A stretch of 64,000 nucleotides of DNA from NCBI GenBank assembly GCA_017871115.1, contig JAFCIZ010000010.1, positions 62,001 through 126,000 of the forward strand. The letters are read 5' to 3'. The notes below the pieces were generated by a model. That model made no database searches. It saw only the letters and a list, made by a program, of their open reading frames with translations, and was not told the DNA's origin. Below are positions 51,201 to 63,190 of this stretch, piece by piece. The stretch comes from Cunninghamella blakesleeana (Eukaryota; Mucoromycota; Mucoromycetes; Mucorales; Cunninghamellaceae). The position numbers and the translations under genes are program-made. The stretch's first letter is position 1, and each line of letters opens with the position of its first letter.

Positions 51201-51754
51201 GCTTGCTTTTCTGCGAGATCCTCGATCGTTTTATTCACTAAAAATGATAAAAATAATAATTAAAAGGTTTATTTATTAATATTTTATGGCTATATATATA
51301 TATATGTCCATTTATTTATTTTACCAGCTTCTGCTTCCAATACTTTTGCTTTCATATTCGTTGAAAATTGAGGGTAAAATATTTTATTACCAACATATTC
51401 TTGGTAACCACGCCAACCCTTAAAAAAATAATAAAAAAAAGAATGCAATAAAGTTATAGTTTACTCTAAAAATAATAAATATAACAATCATTAAATTCAC
51501 TTACAGTTCCTTGGTAATATAAACCCATATTTAATACAAAAGCAACGGGATCTTCACGAATGCGACGTGGTTCATGTTCTCTATGTTATCAATAAAAAAA
51601 AGTGTACATGAGAAAAAAAGAATATATTTAAAAATATAGATTATTATTTAACTACTTACACTACATTACGATGTTCATGATTTCCATTGTGGATCGCAGA
51701 GGTGCCTTCTGCTGAATCCTTCAATTGTTTTTCAGGTTTTGTTGAGTTTGTCAT
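48224..51754 (-). CDS. Glycerol-3-phosphate / dihydroxyacetone-phosphate acyltransferase, PlsB/GNPAT type
   Basis: Fourteen exons can be joined in phase: 51754-51660, 51580-51505, 51418-51325, 51237-51036, 50959-50878, 50742-50466, 50377-50209, about 50147-50049, 49964-49904, 49828-49753, 49629-49050, 48931-48759, 48669-48426, 48336-48224, giving about 780 residues. The exon ending near 50049 is certain by homology, but its exact ends may be off by two bases. The enzyme makes the first acylation in glycerolipid (or ether-lipid) synthesis. The HX4D catalytic motif is in LLPSHKSHIDYLVVSYLMF, and the following blocks are IVAGDNLDMPVVG, GAFYIRREWGNDTLYK and FVEGTRSRLGK. The length and the long C-terminal region fit bacterial PlsB and animal GPAM/GNPAT rather than yeast Gat1/Gat2. 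No peroxisomal PTS1 is present at the C-terminus (DNAKL). Confidence 0.9.
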
Positions 51755-52474
51755 AAATATAATATAATCTTATATATAAAGAAATAAAAAAGATAAAAGA
51801 AAGAAAGGGGAATAAAAAGAAATTTATATTTTTTTTTTTTAAATAGCAGCCCAAAAAAAGTGGGGATTTTTTTTGGTGGGGAAGATCACAAAAAGTTTAC
51901 AAATGCTTTTTTTTTACAAAAAAAGTTTAAAACAAAGGCACAAGAACAACAAATGAAAATAAGAAAACAAATAATCATTAATACAATTATAATAAATATT
52001 TATATATTCTATTTATTATTTATTTCTATTGCTAGATATTATTTTATATTAAAGCTGTAGCCTATTCTTATTTTTTTTACCCCACTCAAACACTTTTTTT
52101 TGTACTATTTGTTGTACAAAAAGACAAGGAAATAAGTGATCAAGCAATGGGGTCGATTATGCTCTATGCTATTATTGAGGTCCCCTTGCAAGTTATTATA
52201 TATAAATATAAATACATATTTTAAAAAGATGATATGCTAAACGTTACTTTGTGGGCATACTAATATTGATATCAATAGTAATATAATAATAATAATAATG
52301 ATAAGTGAATTCTAAATAATCATTATATGCAAATTTATATGTTAAAAAAAACAGCCAATTGTATGCTTGTTATAAGTCATATACATTTTTTATCAATGAA
52401 CATTTGTTTACAGAGTCCCATATAGTCGGGAGGATAAGATTGGGGATTTTTTTTTTTTTTTTGTATTTTATTGT

Positions 52475-52513
<39 letters not shown>

Positions 52514-53787
52514 TTTTCAGTAAAGTATGATTATTCAAAATATAAGAGGAAGTAAATCAAAAGCTCATAAGTGCTTAAAATGCAATGTTCTTTAAGAATA
52601 TTTATAATTTTTTATATTTTCATAGGGTTACAAATATACATGCTGTTTCGTAATTCCACTATCATCATCAAAGAAAAAACTTGCAAATTTTTATGGAAAA
52701 ATAAAATAGCCTTTAGATATATAGTTTAGTTAAACAATCAAAATGAAATAGTCTTTTTTTTACTTTATTAAAACTCGATTTAATATCATATAGTTTACTG
52801 TCAACAATAAGGCGTTTAGATTAAAAGCATGATCATAGTTCTACATAAGTGAAGTTACTGTTTTATTATATCCGATAAAGCATATTTGAATATTACAGAG
52901 CAAAATTATATGCAACTGAAACGACAATCTATTCAAAAGTTTTATTTCATCATTATTTTTAAGTTAATGTAAAATAATAAATATTATCAGAAACAGTTGC
53001 ATTATATAAAAAAAGTTCTATATTCATTTATATGTTATGCAATAATAGTAATGATAGTAATAATAGCAGTAATAAGTATAGTAAAATATATATTTTGAGA
53101 TTTAGCATTTTTTTATATATTATACATGGATCACGATAACTTTATTCAATGATAAAAGTTGATTATGTCAAATTACCAAACTATAGAATTTGTTATTGAT
53201 ACCTTAGCATATATACTACTGTAGGTCTTGCTATCTACCAACACCCAGCAGTACTATCAATTGTATTTTAGAAGCCAATTGACGATCATAGGTCAAAAAG
53301 TGAGATGTTATACCAGTTTTTGATAGCAGTTGTTTATGGTAGCTTCAGTTTACATGTCAAAGAAAGTTAGCTATATGATTGAGTAATTAAAAGAACGAAT
53401 GACACAGTAACCAATCATATATTTGATCTAGGCATAAGATTATTCTATCTAATTAGCATTTAGTAAACAAATATTAATTAGATAAAAAAAATCAAATCAA
53501 ATCAAAAGGAGTAAAATACATCTCCTTCGAGATTTTTTCTTATTATTTTATATAAATATATATTCATATACAAGTATTATACTTTTTTGTTATATTTGCA
53601 CTTATAAAAAAAAGACAAAATTGATACAATTTTAAAACTCCGGATTTTTTTTATTTTAATTCCTCTATTTTTCCTTTTTCTTCTTTCTTTCAAAAAAGCA
53701 ACTTTTTTTTTCTCCAACCATCTCTTTTTTCTTTATCTTACTTTTTTCTTTTTTCTACATTTTAAACATTTTAATAGTGATTAATTA
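51755..53787. promoter_or_regulatory. Divergent promoter region between the acyltransferase and UBC6 genes
   Basis: 2 kb head-to-head spacer. An (AT)n run lies at about 52481-52511, and C/T-rich tracts at 53644-53758 directly precede the UBC6 ATG. A frame at 51860-52060 is Lys-rich low complexity and not called. I see nothing else. Confidence 0.5.
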
Positions 53788-54063
53788 ATGGCAACTAAAG
53801 CAGCAATTCGTCGTCTTACAAAAGAATATATGGAACTTCAAAAAAAGTAATCAATTTTTATATAAAAAGTGAATAGATTGCTTTTTTTTTTTTTTTTTTT
53901 ATAAATCTATAAAGTCAATATAAAACATCCATTTTTTGCACCATCGATTAAATTCATCTTTTGAACTAATCATTTATAATTTTATATATATATTTATTTC
54001 TATATCTATAGTCCCCCTCCATATATTCTTGCACGGCCGGTTGAAAATAATATACTTGAATGG

Positions 54064-54095
<32 letters not shown>

Positions 54096-55004
54096 TTTGT
54101 TTATAAAATATACGAAAACTAATAAACATGATTACAAGTATTAATATTTTATTTCACTTTTATTATTATTATTTTTATTTTTTTCTTCTGATAAAAACCA
54201 ATAGGCATTATGTTATTCGAGGACCACCAGATACTCCCTATCATGGAGGCGAGTATTATGGTAGATTAACATTTCCAACTGAATACCCTTATAAACCACC
54301 AGCTATTCGTATGAGTACTCCTTCAGGGCGCTTTCAACCAGATACTAGATTATGTTTAACGATGAGTGATTTTCATCCTAGTTTATGGAATCCAAGTTGG
54401 TCTGTAGCAACAATATTAAACGGTTTACTAAGTTTTATGGTAATATATATATATATATATATATAAATATATATTATAAACCTACTATTATATGTTTATT
54501 TCATTGTTACTATTTATTCATATTAATATATATATTTATATAGACAACGGATGAAAATACTACTGGTAGTATCAAAACAACAGATGCTGAAAAAAAAATT
54601 TATGCTCTAAGATCACACCGTGCTAATTTAAAAATGGCCAAATTTCGAGGTATATACACACATAATTACATACGAATAAGAAATAATGGTGACTATTACT
54701 AATATATATATATATATGTAATGCATATTATTGTTTAGATGTATTCCCTGATTTATGTACGCCAGAATCAAATCTTCAAGACGAAGCTTTACGAAAAAGA
54801 ACAATACAACAACGACAACAATCAAATGTTAATAATAATACTAATAATACACATACCACAAATAATCATGAAGGAATAGAAAATAATACTACCATTTCTA
54901 GTACAATGACAAGATGGAAAAGGTGGGCTTTAGTGTTAGTTGTATTTATTTATTTAATCTTATCAAAAATCGCATCTCGTTCTGCTCAAGCAAGTAGTAA
55001 TTAA
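53788..55004 (+). CDS. UBC6: ER-anchored ubiquitin-conjugating enzyme E2, UBC6/UBE2J2
   Basis: Five exons in phase (53788-53846, 54012-54062, 54205-54439, 54544-54649, 54739-55004) give 238 residues. It conjugates ubiquitin in ER-associated degradation. The start [20 protein letters not shown] and [16 protein letters not shown] are those of the Ubc6 family. The active-site Cys is in [20 protein letters not shown], where this family has the Cys-Leu-x-Met-Ser context instead of the usual HPN. After a Thr/Asn-rich linker, the protein ends in one membrane segment ([17 protein letters not shown]) followed by nine residues: a tail anchor with the UBC domain facing the cytosol. Length and order are normal. 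Confidence 0.96.
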
Positions 55005-55843
55005 AAGCTTTATATAAATGATATTTAATATTATTACAAATAAATCTGTACTTAAAAAGAAGAGAAGTTATTATTATTACTATTATTATTGGAAATATAA
55101 AAAACTATATCAAAATTAAAAATAAACAATTATAAATCGAACATTTAATTCATCCTTATATAATAGAAAAAAGTAACCCTCTTCATATATAGATATTTCT
55201 TTCGTTTTGGTATTAAAAAAAAGGGATGATAAATTACTGCTTATGACTTTGTGTGAAATAATTAAGTTTCGTACTTTGGTTATTACATTCTTCTATTTTG
55301 CATAAACCAACGTTGAAAAATAAAAAAAATGACCTTCAATATGCATATTTTATTATGAAGTATAATATATATAAAAGGAAAAAAAAATTAAAATATAGCT
55401 AAAAAACTGCTTAGGATTGTTCAAAATTTTTAAAATTTTAAAATTCAAAAGTATCCTGAAGACGTTATTTCTATCTCATATTTTGTGTATGTCTTATTTT
55501 AAATTACGATATATAAAATATACAGCTCAAAAAATAAGATGTTGCATAGTTTAAAATTTTAAAATTTTCGAAATTCAAGGGTGATCTAATGGTTTTTTTA
55601 TAATTCATTATATACCCTATTATATATGTAGATTCCATATAGCTACTCATTGAAAATTCTAGGATATAGACAACAGAGCCATGTATTTTTTTAACCATTA
55701 CTTTATATTAATACGGCTTAAAAAGGAAGAGAAAAATCAATTTTTTTATTACAAAGTTATGTATAAATGTAGAATCATATTTTTTATTCATCTATTTAAT
55801 AGTATTATATTTATTTTAAATCAAAATAAAATAAAATAAAATA
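55005..55843. other. Convergent intergenic region with a repeated A/T motif
   Basis: 3' flanks of UBC6 (+) and the membrane-protein gene (-). A related A/T-rich motif (TTTAAAATTTTAAAATT-like) occurs at about 55423-55446 and again at about 55549-55574, each followed by a similar short tail. No gene is seen. Confidence 0.5.
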
Positions 55844-57075
55844 TTATATAATTCGAGAAACTTGTGGTGTTAAAAATAGTTCATTATCATCAGAGTCATT
55901 TTGATCCAGATTTAGTGTTTGTTCTTTTTGTAGAAGTTGTTTATCTTCTATTTGGTGCTGCTCAATATCTCGTTGCTGTTGGTGTGATTGAAGATGTCTT
56001 AATTTCCATTGACAGGCAGCGGATTTCAGAGCTAAACTAGTAGTTAACAATAAAATAACAACGGGAGCCAAACAAGCAAAAAAAAGACTGTACCGAATGC
56101 GTAATATAAAGGAATTAGTTTCCAAAGTGAACCCAATCAATCGGTAACATAAATAACCAATAAAAGCCATACAAAAAGTACTTAGTAATATCATATGAAG
56201 AAAAGCATACCATCCAGGTAAAGTTTGCTTTGTTACTAAAATAGTACTCCACGATAATAAAAAAAGAAGAAATCCAAAACTATATATAAGAATAACCTCT
56301 GTTAGTGCTATAGAAGAGGAGGAGTGAGTTATTATAGGAATAGGCATGATTTCAATGGTATAAGTAAATATTAAAAATGCGTCTAATTTAAGTAAACTTG
56401 TTAATGTACTATGAAGGGAGTCCATTGATAGTTGAAAGTATTTACGATAATAAATAGAAATGATTAGTAAAAGCAAAAATCCAATACAACTAGTTCCAAC
56501 GATACCATAAGGTAATACCATATATCTATTACTGTTATTTGTGAAGGGTATATTATTTTGATCATTGGCATTGCATAGAGAAAACTCTTGAATAAAAAAT
56601 AGATGTTGGTATGCTTGAATAGAAGAAAATACTACGATCCAGAACTCTTTAAAAAATATGTATGAAAAAAAAAAAAAAAAAAAAAAAAAGAAATTAGAAT
56701 GAACATGAGAAAGAAGCTTATATGCATATATTGTTATTTACCAAATAGTAGCATGACATATAAACATGCTGATTGACGATGGAAGATGGCTTCTAAACAT
56801 AAAGTACATAAATATATCGGCCCTGCGATTAATAAACCCAATTGAATTAAATTATATTGACCAAATCCCATTTGAGTAAAAGATATAATGCAGAATGACA
56901 TAAGTTTCACATCATAAGGAATATAAAAGAGACCAACAAGTATAATAGTAGCAATAGTTTGTAATAGAGTCACTACCAACAACAAACTAGAGGGAAAATG
57001 TTCACCAGTAGGATGGCGCAGTTTATGTCGGTAGAATGCTCCAAATTGTGATTCTGTAGAGGGATTATTTTCCAT
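55844..57075 (-). CDS. Unknown polytopic membrane protein
   Basis: Two exons in phase (57075-56742, 56646-55844) give 378 residues. I do not recognise the family. The start at 57075 (MENNPSTESQFGAFYRHK) is preferred over an in-frame ATG eight codons upstream because the longer form adds only a short hydrophobic tag. About eight or nine hydrophobic segments are visible, for example LLLVVTLLQTIATIILVGLF, YNLIQLGLLIAGPIYLCTLC, GIVGTSCIGFLLLLIISIYY, VILIYSFGFLLFLLSWSTIL, FLHMILLSTFCMAFIGYLCY and YSLFFACLAPVVILLLTTSL. The last 60 residues are hydrophilic, Gln/Glu-rich and acidic (DQNDSDDNELF). There are no charged residues arranged as in known transporters and no enzyme motif. It could be a receptor-like or transporter-like fungal protein. 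The intron carries a 24-base poly-A/T run at 56666-56689. Confidence 0.7.
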
Positions 57076-57321
57076 TATTTTAATGAGGAATATTAACAAA
57101 GAAAGGGAAACGAAATAAAATAGTAACGAATGATGATAATAAAAGACATATTTATATAAATATTTAATTTTTATATATTACTTGTTAATTTATTTATTAT
57201 GATCATATCTATATAAAAAGGAGATTATCATGATATTTCTATTATTAACGTTGGTCTGATCAAAAAAAAAAAATGATAATAAATAAATCACAAAGTTAAT
57301 TATAAAGAGATATAAATGTTT

Positions 57322-58939
57322 TTAAACAACAATGGACCAAGGACTTTCAAGATCACCATATTGAATGTCCAAAATGGTATCATTAAAGCGCTTAGTATAA
57401 GGACCAGCTTGGGAATTAGGATCTTTAGGATCTAAAGGAATAGTTAAATCTTCACCAAGATATTCGATTGTTTTAATAGGACTAACGATACATGCAGTAC
57501 CAGCACCAAACATTTCAACAATACGATCTTGTTTTACTAAATCACGAATTTCAGGCATAGTGAGCTTACGTTCAGAAACCTTGAATTCATTCCATTGGCG
57601 AGCTAAAGATAAAATGGAGTCACGTGTGACACCAGGTAAGATAGAGCCATCCAAAGGAGGAGTAACCAATTCTAATTCGTTGGATTCATTTTTCAATAAA
57701 ACAAACAAATTCATAGTACCTACTTCAGTCAATTGATGATCTTCACCAAATAACCATAAGTTTTGTTGATATCCTTCTTTGGCAGCTAAGCGTTGAGGCA
57801 ATAATCCAGGTGCATAATTGGCACCAATCTTAGCATCACCAGTACCACGAGGCCATGCACGTACATATTCAGTGGTTGCCTTTAATTTCACAGCAGCAAA
57901 ACCAGTCTTATAATAAGGTCCTACAGGGCATCCAATCACAAATAATTTAGCATCAGTAGGTGGGTTGACACCAAGAGCTTCTTGGGTGCCAATAACGGTA
58001 GGCCGTAAATATAATGAATAACCTCTTTCACTTGGAATCCATCGTTCATCTAATTTAAGATATTGACCAATTAATTTGATTAACTCATCGCCATCAAAAT
58101 CCTATATATATATATGTAATAAAATCTATAAGTATATTTTATTTTATTTCATTTTGCGGACGTTCTATTATTATTTTTCTTTAATTATTTTTTATCTATA
58201 AAATATATTCTTACGGGAAGTGCAATACGAGCAGTGGATCTGTTCATACGTGCCATATTCAAATCAGGTCGGAAAAGACGAATGTTACCCTTTTTATCCT
58301 TATATGCTTTTAATCCTTCGAAACACTGATAAATAATACAATTTATAATAAGAAAAAAACAATAGTGAGAGTAATAAATTCGTTAGTTCATTATTTTCCG
58401 CCTTTTTTTTTTCTCTTCATCTTTTCATATTTCTTTTTCATATGTACCTCGGAAGCATAATGGAATACAACAGCGCTAGGAGCTAATTGAAGATTACCAT
58501 AAGGAAGGATTTCAGGTGCAGCCCAACCTTTATTTTCGTTCCAATCAATATTAATCCTATATTATTATAATTATTATAATTATTATGATTCATTAGTATC
58601 TATCATTATGCTTCCTTTTCTTTACTCTAATATCTATTATTATTGTATATCTTCTTTTCTTTTATATACTTGTATTTATATTTATATTTACATATGATCG
58701 GTGAAAGTACGGCCAAAGACAAGATCTTTATTTGCTACTAAAGGTTTTAAAACATCAGATTTAATTACTTTAACCTTGCTTGCCTATATAAAATAAGATA
58801 AAAATAGAGATTATTAATTGTTTCTATGAATAAACACGTCGGTTATTTTTGCTGTATTTACATCGAGAGGAGCAAGAGAAGAATTGAATCGTTTAGATTG
58901 CTGAATAAAAGTCTGGCGCAAAAACCTTGAAGAAAACAT
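57322..58939 (-). CDS. Branched-chain amino-acid aminotransferase
   Basis: Five exons in phase (58939-58862, 58783-58692, 58556-58448, 58325-58215, 58101-57322) give 389 residues, normal for BCAT. It interconverts leucine, isoleucine and valine with their 2-oxo acids using pyridoxal phosphate and 2-oxoglutarate (fold-type IV). The start ([20 protein letters not shown]) is Arg-rich without acidic residues, as a mitochondrial presequence should be. Family blocks in order: [70 protein letters not shown], then the PLP lysine in [18 protein letters not shown] and [25 protein letters not shown] closes the cofactor site. It should act in mitochondria, like yeast Bat1. Confidence 0.96.
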
Positions 58940-60131
58940 TATATTATGATATATATATGAGAGAGAGAGAGGGGTGGTGAATATAAATAAAAATATATAT
59001 ATTTAAAAAAAGAGGAAAAGAAAAAGAAGAAAAAGAAGGGAAAAAAATTTGAAGTATTTTCTTTTTATATTTTCGGAGATCAATGACTCATTCAAGAAAT
59101 TTACTTCATGAAAGTATATAACGATTATGTTCCCACGCTTCCACCTTTTTTTTGATAACACATAAACATACAATCTAGTTAAAAGTCCGTATTTAACATT
59201 TATTGGCACATACAATTATAAAGGTACATTAATATATATTTATATAGTACTTATATACTATTTATTCATATTTTCATTTTTCATTTTTTTAATTTGGATG
59301 TGTTTGAATAATATTTAAAGATAAGATAAAATCTACTGGAGTTTATTAAAGATGATTCATTTTGCATGATTCACCAATCAAAGGGAACCATTTTTTATTA
59401 TTCTTAAGGGCACCAGCAATCTGAAAAAATAAAAATTATGATTGGTTTGTAAATGAGCCAAAATGGATAATTTTTTATCATACTTTCCTTCCCCTTTTTT
59501 TTTTACATCTGATAGCCATTTTTTGTACGATAATATTTTAAATTAATATACTCTAAATAGCATATTTATATACAACAAAAATAACCGGAAAAAAAATATT
59601 TTTCTTATTGTTTAGCTTTATTGAAATTAATATAAATAAACTACATAAAGTAACCATAAAACATAGTAAATTAATCACACCAAATATGATATAGTTATAA
59701 TAATACATAATAAATAAAAATAAAAATTAATATATAAATAATCAAAAAGTAATAAGTAATATTATCATGCTTATTTTTTCAAACGTATGGTTTTGTGATT
59801 GAAAGCATATTATCGCGAAATATAATGATATTTTTGCCTATATTAAACTTGTAAAAGCTAATCCAACACGTAAGCGATTACACCTATAGCATTTTTTTTT
59901 ATAATTGATAATTTGTATATATATGCATTGACTCTGAATAAAATTTTAATGTATTATATTTCATTTCTGACTTAATTTTTTATAATTTTAAACACCAGTA
60001 AATATAGAAAATAATAAGGTACTTTAAAAATTGATAAAATAATAATAATATAACTGAAGATAAAAAAAAAAAATATTAACTCAATATAATAATAAAGTAA
60101 TGAAGTATAATAAATAAAAATAAAAACTAAA
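58940..60131. other. Intergenic region with one exon-like fragment
   Basis: Promoter side of the aminotransferase, then AT-rich DNA. On the minus strand, 59421-59353 reads as IAGALKNNKKWFPLIGESCK plus MNHL and a stop, directly after a good acceptor (tttttattttttcag). It looks like a terminal exon, but no exon upstream joins it convincingly. Confidence 0.4.
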
Positions 60132-60644
60132 CTACGCGTGATTTTTACTATAATTACTGATGATAAGCTTAGCTACACTTTTGTTTACTGTTGCAAAATA
60201 TGATGATAAATTGTCTGCTAGTAGTCGTAAATATATATCAAGTTGCTTATTTTCCAATATTTCCAATTCATCTTTCCCAGTACGAAGCAATGAAAGAATA
60301 GAGCGCGTTTTGTCCAAAGTCTAATTATCAACACATTTCTTGGTAAAGTATTTCACTTTTTTTTTTGTTTAGCGTAGGTTGGTTAGATCTCAATACTTGT
60401 AAAGCAATTAATCTAAATAATTCTGAAGCTATTTTACCTTGGGAACCTTTTGACAATCAAAATCTGCTAGTGTGAATATTGTATTTGGTTGAAAAATGTA
60501 ATCACTGGGGATAAAAGAAAAGGCGCGGCGTAAATAATAGATTAATGCGTGATAAAAATGAGCGAGAAGTTGTCTAAATTGATAAAAAATGTGATAAGGG
60601 TTGATACAAGTGGTGGCTTCAGATAATGCTAGTTTACTGGCCAT
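60132..60644 (-). pseudogene. Broken ORFs, probable gene remnant
   Basis: Two minus-strand reading frames lie end to end. 60644-60429 begins MASKLALSEATTC and contains aromatic stretches (YHALIYYLRRAFSFIPSDYI). The next piece, in a shifted frame at about 60455-60360, reads GKIASELFRLIALQVLRSNQ, and 60317-60132 reads SILSLLRTGKDELEILENK and onward to a stop. Joining them needs at least two frame changes that no clean intron explains. The composition is protein-like, with amphipathic helices, but I do not recognise it. It may be a decayed gene, or a gene whose exons I have not placed. Confidence 0.35.
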
Positions 60645-61144
60645 TTCTATTGAGCCTTTATCTAAGTGTTGTATTTAACATAAAATAATAATATTGAATG
60701 ACTTGATAGTCTATAGTACGGGTTGATAATGATAGCTGATTATTATTCACTACTGTTGTATTTACCGTATAATAACAATATTAAATGACTTCATAATTAT
60801 AATACACTTATAACCTACATGAAAGATTTGATATTTATTATAAAATCACTACTGTGTACCTGATACAAAATGAATCATTCCTATTAGCTTATGCTATGCT
60901 ATAACTTTAAATCTTCTAATCCCGCAGATCCATTATCATAGACACACTTTAAACTCCATTCTAATTCACGTTACCTTTACTAGATAATTTTATAATTCTA
61001 TTTTCATATTATATAACATATAAACTAAGTTCAGTGTCACCAATCCACTAAAAGGTATAAATACAACCCTTGTCTTATACATTTGAATAAAGGTTAACCA
61101 AAAGTTTCACAATATTTCTTTGTTTTTAATTTTTTGTATAATTT
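60645..61144. other. Intergenic spacer
   Basis: 500 bases between the broken ORFs and the C2H2-like gene's stop codon. I see nothing in it. Confidence 0.5.
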
Positions 61145-62366
61145 TTAATTGATAAATTCAACAACTACAAATGGTGATGTTATTAATGCATTGAAAGTCC
61201 ATGTACTAATTACTAATTTTGATCCATCATTATTGGTTATAGTGGTTGGCCATACTTTAGGATATCTTGTATTACTTGGTGGAAGTGGTGATGATATAGA
61301 GAAACCCTTCTGGGATCCAAAACCTTCTCTGTGTATATCAATGGTTTTTGTTCGTCCATATACCTCGATAGTATTGATAATAGTTGCTTGTCCATTGTTT
61401 TCATTTATCAGAATAGCACCAGCAAGAACTTGAGCTGAATAGTATTTTATTTGTGGTCTAAATACCCAGTCATCGTTTAATAACGTACAGACGGTATCAT
61501 TTAATTCAGTATAGTTTCTTTTCATTAAAACCTCACAATAAGGCGAGAAATAAATGATACTGTTTAACTATACATTGATGCTTGTTTCACGTTTAATAGT
61601 GTAGTTTTCGTCATTATCAAAATATCTCTTTGTTGGTACAATTGGTAAACATTTTAATTCTTTATTACTTATTCGTGATATAACATCTTTATTAGTGAGT
61701 GCATTAAATTCTATTCCGCTCTTTTGATTAATTATAGAAAAAGATTGTAAGTTCAAAGTGTCTAAAATAAAATGCGTCTTCTTTTTTTCATCATCGGTGG
61801 CTTCTATTTGTTTACAGCAATAATCAAGAGCATCTGAATAAGTTCTTTTAATCGAATTGGATTCTGTACTATCGTTTATATCGGGTGAAGGTATAACAGG
61901 TACTGGTGAAATCCTGATAATTTCTTCATTATCTTCAAAAGTATCTTCGATATCATTACCAAGATCTAAAGATGTGTCTTCTATATCGACTTCTTCAATG
62001 TCATTTTCATCATAATTTTCAAAGTTCAAAGGTGTGATTTTCGATGATCTATGATCATTATAACAACTAATAATATGTTTTTTAATCCCAACTATAGTAA
62101 GACAGCGTATTTCACAAGAAGGGCATCTATATCCTACATCGATATTCTCTATTATTATAGTTTCTTCATATATATAAACACAAAATGAAATTTATATTCA
62201 TTAGTCCTTAATTTTTTTAATAAAATAATATTAATAATAATAAATATTCATTTTTACCTAACAGTACTTTGATTGCAAAAGTATGATAGTTTTTGATGTG
62301 ACTATATAACTTTTGTTTGGTATCAAATTTTTTTTCAGGAACGCATTTTTGGTATATTTCAGTCAT
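61145..62366 (-). CDS. C2H2-like zinc-finger protein of unknown function
   Basis: Three exons in phase (62366-62258, 62163-61574, 61531-61145) give 361 residues; the second intron is only 42 nt. Residues 7-30 look like a degenerate finger (CVPEKKFDTKQKLYSHIKNYH, counted from Cys7, lacking the second Cys). Residues about 49-68 are a better one (YRCPSCEIRCLTIVGIKKHI, then ISC), with Cys-x2-Cys, one His and a final Cys, i.e. CCHC-like. A strongly acidic stretch follows (about 80-115, NDIEEVDIEDTSLDLGNDIE), then a region rich in Ser/Thr/Pro. The C-terminal 120 residues look like beta-strand sequence (VLAGAILINENNGQATIINT, VWPTTITNNDGSKLVISTWT) with no known family that I can name. The finger suggests nucleic-acid or protein binding. 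The gene sits in a region of decayed ORFs and may be lineage-specific. Confidence 0.6.
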
Positions 62367-62707
62367 AATGTATTTTATGTAGAAGAGTAGGAAAAAAAAA
62401 AAAAAAAAAAAAAAAAACGAGAATTCATTTAGGAAAGTTTAAATAAACAAAAATAAAACAATGAAAATTTATTTGGGAAAGATTAATCTCTTTTTATTTT
62501 TGTATTAAAATGATAAATCAATTTATTTTGGGAAATGATCTCTAATTTAAAATAACAGAGTATCCAATTAAACTTCTGTTGCAAGGGTGAGCCGATAAAT
62601 AATTTAAAAAAACAATTTCATATATATAAAATGATGATAAATAAAAATATTAAGAATATAAATATAAAATGTGATTCAAGAAAATAAGAAAGTGCGTTTC
62701 CATGTAA
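62367..62707. other. Upstream region of the C2H2-like gene
   Basis: Contains a poly-A run of about 24 bases at 62392-62416 close to the gene start. Otherwise AT-rich and unassigned. Confidence 0.5.
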
Positions 62708-63190
62708 ATATATACGGCAGTATATATAAAGACTTTTATAATATACCTAATAAAAGAGATAAATATAAACCAAAATAATCAAAATAATCAAAATAATCAA
62801 AATAATCAAAATAATCAAAATAATCAAAATAATCAAAATAATCAAAATAATCAAAATAATCAAAATAATCAAAATAATCAAAATAATCAAAATAATCAAA
62901 ATAATCATAAAAATCAAAAAACTATATCATTTGAAAAAATAGATAATAAACTACCTAGTGATAAAGAAATAGATAGTATATTGATATATGGTGGATTATC
63001 AACATTGGAATAAGATAATGAAAATATAAATAATAAGTATTTTACAATTGAAGAAAAATTAATAGATGATGAAAATGAAGTTCATGAAAACATTAATCAT
63101 TCTAAAATAAATAATAATAATGACAGAAATATTAATGGAAAAGATTATACAAAGAATATGAAGGAAATTGAATTATGTTTACCACCGTAA
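62708..63190 (+). pseudogene. Asn/Gln-rich ORF with a (QNN)15 repeat and one in-frame stop
   Basis: One reading frame is open from 62708 to 63190 except for a single TAA at 63011-63013. It starts with no ATG, so a 5' exon or start is missing. The first part encodes 15 perfect Gln-Asn-Asn units, then KTISFEKIDNKLPSDKEIDS and a hydrophobic ILIYGGLSTLE before the stop. The second part continues in the same frame with acidic, Asn-rich sequence (NKYFTIEEKLIDDENEVHEN) and ends IELCLPP. The continued coding-like composition beyond the stop suggests a recently broken gene. No family is recognised. Confidence 0.4.
62771..62905 (+). repeat. Fifteen perfect copies of the 9-bp unit CAAAATAAT
   Basis: A 135-base perfect tandem array with period nine, which reads as Gln-Asn-Asn in the frame of the surrounding ORF. 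The next unit diverges (CAT in place of CAA). Perfect identity suggests recent expansion. Confidence 0.95.

Noticed and set aside
51860..52060. Lys-rich 66-residue ORF
   Set aside because: Low complexity, inside a divergent promoter, with no recognisable feature.
62771..62905. CRISPR-like regular repeats
   Set aside because: The units are contiguous 9-bp repeats without spacers, and the DNA is fungal; it is a tandem coding repeat.
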